From contig NZ_JASNGB010000071.1 in NCBI RefSeq assembly GCF_030271215.1, forward strand, positions 1-10,051: a stretch of 10,051 nt of DNA, read 5' to 3'. The position numbers were made by a program, and so were the translations under genes. The notes under the pieces were generated by a model. It was not told the DNA's origin. It made no database searches and worked only from the letters and a program-made list of their open reading frames with translations. This DNA is from Deinococcus rhizophilus (lineage in GTDB: Bacteria > Deinococcota > Deinococci > Deinococcales > Deinococcaceae). Below, one piece after another: positions 8,510 through 10,051 of the stretch. Each line of letters starts with the position of its first letter. The first letter of the stretch is position 1.

Positions 8510-8515
8510 ATGATA
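8510..8515 (-). promoter_or_regulatory. -10 box of the dipeptidase operon (leaderless)
   Basis: On the minus strand TATCAT (five of six to TATAAT) ends 6 nt before the ATG at 8503. The spacing implies a leaderless transcript. The -35 zone is a C-rich tract, the complement of the G-rich run at 8518-8554, with no -35 consensus. Confidence 0.6.
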
Positions 8516-8517
8516 GC

Positions 8518-8554
8518 GGGGGCAGGGGGCGGGCGGCAGGCTGGGGGGAGGGGG
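8518..8554 (+). other. G-quadruplex-capable tract
   Basis: The plus strand holds five G-runs of 5, 5, 3, 6 and 5 bases separated by CA, C, a 9-base linker and A. It covers the region from just upstream of the dipeptidase -10 box to about -45. The rest of the 298-bp divergent spacer (8504-8801) contains a TGTCGACA palindrome near 8609, a TATGAT box at 8660-8665 with no -35, and the hspR operator described separately. No small gene is evident. Confidence 0.45.
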
Positions 8555-8774
8555 CAGCTTTCGCCGAGGGCCCCTCTGATTCACGGTTCTGGCAGGTCCC
8601 GGCAAAGAGTGTCGACAGGGGGGTGGCGGGTGAAGCTCGCCCTCGCGCCAGACGGTGGATATGATTCTGTGGCCCCCACCGACCCAACCTGCAATTCACA
8701 CCCGCAGAGGCACGGGCGGAGGGGTCGCCTCCCGCACAAGCTCGCCTTTCCCACCTTTGGCCACCTTCAAGAAC

Positions 8775-8795
8775 CTTGCCTCCCGTATACTCAAC
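8775..8795 (+). promoter_or_regulatory. HAIR-like HspR operator
   Basis: CTTGCCT-N7-ACTCAAC matches the HspR-associated inverted repeat CTTGAGT-N7-ACTCAAG at 11 of 14 fixed positions with the exact 7-bp spacer. It overlaps the -10 box TATACT of the hspR-like gene, so a bound repressor would block transcription. The site suggests negative autoregulation relieved by heat stress, as known for HspR in Streptomyces and Deinococcus. The left half-site is the weaker one. Confidence 0.6.
8786..8791 (+). promoter_or_regulatory. -10 box of the hspR-like gene
   Basis: TATACT, five of six to consensus, ends 10 nt before the ATG at 8802. Transcription would start within a few bases of the start codon. 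No -35 match is seen at 17 bp. It lies inside the HAIR-like operator. Confidence 0.6.
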
Positions 8796-8801
8796 CCACC
8801 T

Positions 8802-9553
<752 letters not shown>

Positions 9554-9557
<4 letters not shown>

Positions 9558-10051
9558 TCCCGGCGTCCTCCCCGCCCCCCCTGTGGGTGGTGGGCGACGT
9601 GCATGGGGTGCCGGACAAGCTGCGGGCGCTGCTGCGCGGCGCGGGGCTGATCGGGGAGGACGCGGGCTGGACCGGCGGCGCGGCCCACCTCGCCTTCCTG
9701 GGCGATTACGTCGACCGGGGGCCGGACGGGGCGGGGGTGGTGCGGCTGATCCGGGCGCTGGAGGCGCAGGCCGCGCTGGTGGGCGGGCGGGTGACCGCGC
9801 TGCTGGGCAACCACGAGGTGATGCTGCTGGGGGCGCGGCGCTTCGGCTCCGGGCGGCGCGATCCCTCGGGCCTGCGGGCGTACTGGCTGGAGAACGGCGG
9901 CCAGCCCGCCGACCTGCGGGCGCTGGATGAGGACGACCTCGCGTGGCTGGCGGCCCGCCCCGCCCTGGCCCGCGCCGGGCGCTGGTTGCTGCTGCACGCC
10001 GACAGCGCCCTGTATCTGGGGCTGGGGGAGAGCGTGGAGGCCGTCAACGCC
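9554..10051 (+). CDS. Metallophosphatase (PPP/calcineurin-like), N-terminal part
   Basis: The first 166 residues are present; the 3' end is outside the window. WVVGDVHG (GDxHG, D15 and H17), [10 protein letters not shown] (D51) and LLGNHE (N86, H87) are the three metal- and phosphate-binding motifs of the calcineurin-like family. The spacing and the YVDRGP form match the PPP-type protein phosphatases and their bacterial relatives, such as PrpA/ApaH-like proteins. LLLHAD near residue 148 is likely the later metal-binding histidine. The substrate could be a phosphoprotein or a dinucleotide polyphosphate and cannot be decided. The GTG start overlaps the hspR stop as GTGA, so translation is probably coupled and the gene would share the HspR-controlled promoter. 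Confidence 0.88.

Noticed and set aside
8504..8605. Upstream extension of the dipeptidase
   Set aside because: It is proline-rich low-complexity sequence that crosses the -10 box and the G-rich tract.
8655..8801. Upstream GTG start for the hspR-like gene
   Set aside because: The extension would translate through the operator and the -10 box, and its sequence has no resemblance to HspR.
8504..8801. Radiation/desiccation response motif upstream of hspR or the dipeptidase
   Set aside because: No palindrome of the TTATG-to-CATAA type was found in the spacer. The TGTCGACA palindrome near 8609 is too short and does not match.

Overview
This is a GC-rich, tightly packed bacterial chromosome segment that most likely comes from a Deinococcus or close relative (inference). 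Three things point there. The GluRS reads like the Thermus type, several genes have a TANNNT -10 box only 6-10 nt before the start codon (the leaderless promoter layout known from Deinococcus), and an HspR-type repressor sits behind a HAIR-like operator.

Layout, left to right. The 3' end of mutL (1-146) runs into a strong hairpin that contains its stop codon. A flavin reductase-like gene (261-824, minus) and gltX (893-2335, plus) diverge from a 68-bp spacer. gltX converges on an exported beta-propeller protein (2342-3484, minus). A second divergent spacer drives a stand-alone cobalamin-binding protein (3587-4006), which overlaps an MFS transporter (3999-5189). Convergent to that is a small membrane protein gene (5193-5582, minus) that looks twice frameshifted. 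A 162-bp MITE-like element (5593-5754) lies 10 bp from its start. Next come a terminator, tRNA-Ser(GGA) (5822-5911, minus) and its promoter.

The minus-strand operon dipeptidase (7115-8503), purN (6513-7100) and DUF402 protein (from 6516 down to 5965) follows. The DUF402 gene overlaps purN as ATGA but carries an in-frame TAG at codon 19. On the far right, divergent from the dipeptidase, lies an hspR-like gene (8802-9557) encoding two nearly identical MerR/HspR domains in one chain. It is coupled by a GTGA overlap to a metallophosphatase gene (9554 to the window edge).

Most genes are housekeeping. The unusual parts are the tandem HspR with its probable own operator and coupled phosphatase, the amber codon in the DUF402 gene, the frameshifted membrane protein next to a MITE, and a G-rich quadruplex-capable tract just upstream of the dipeptidase promoter. 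Product calls come from motif recognition by eye; no database search was run.
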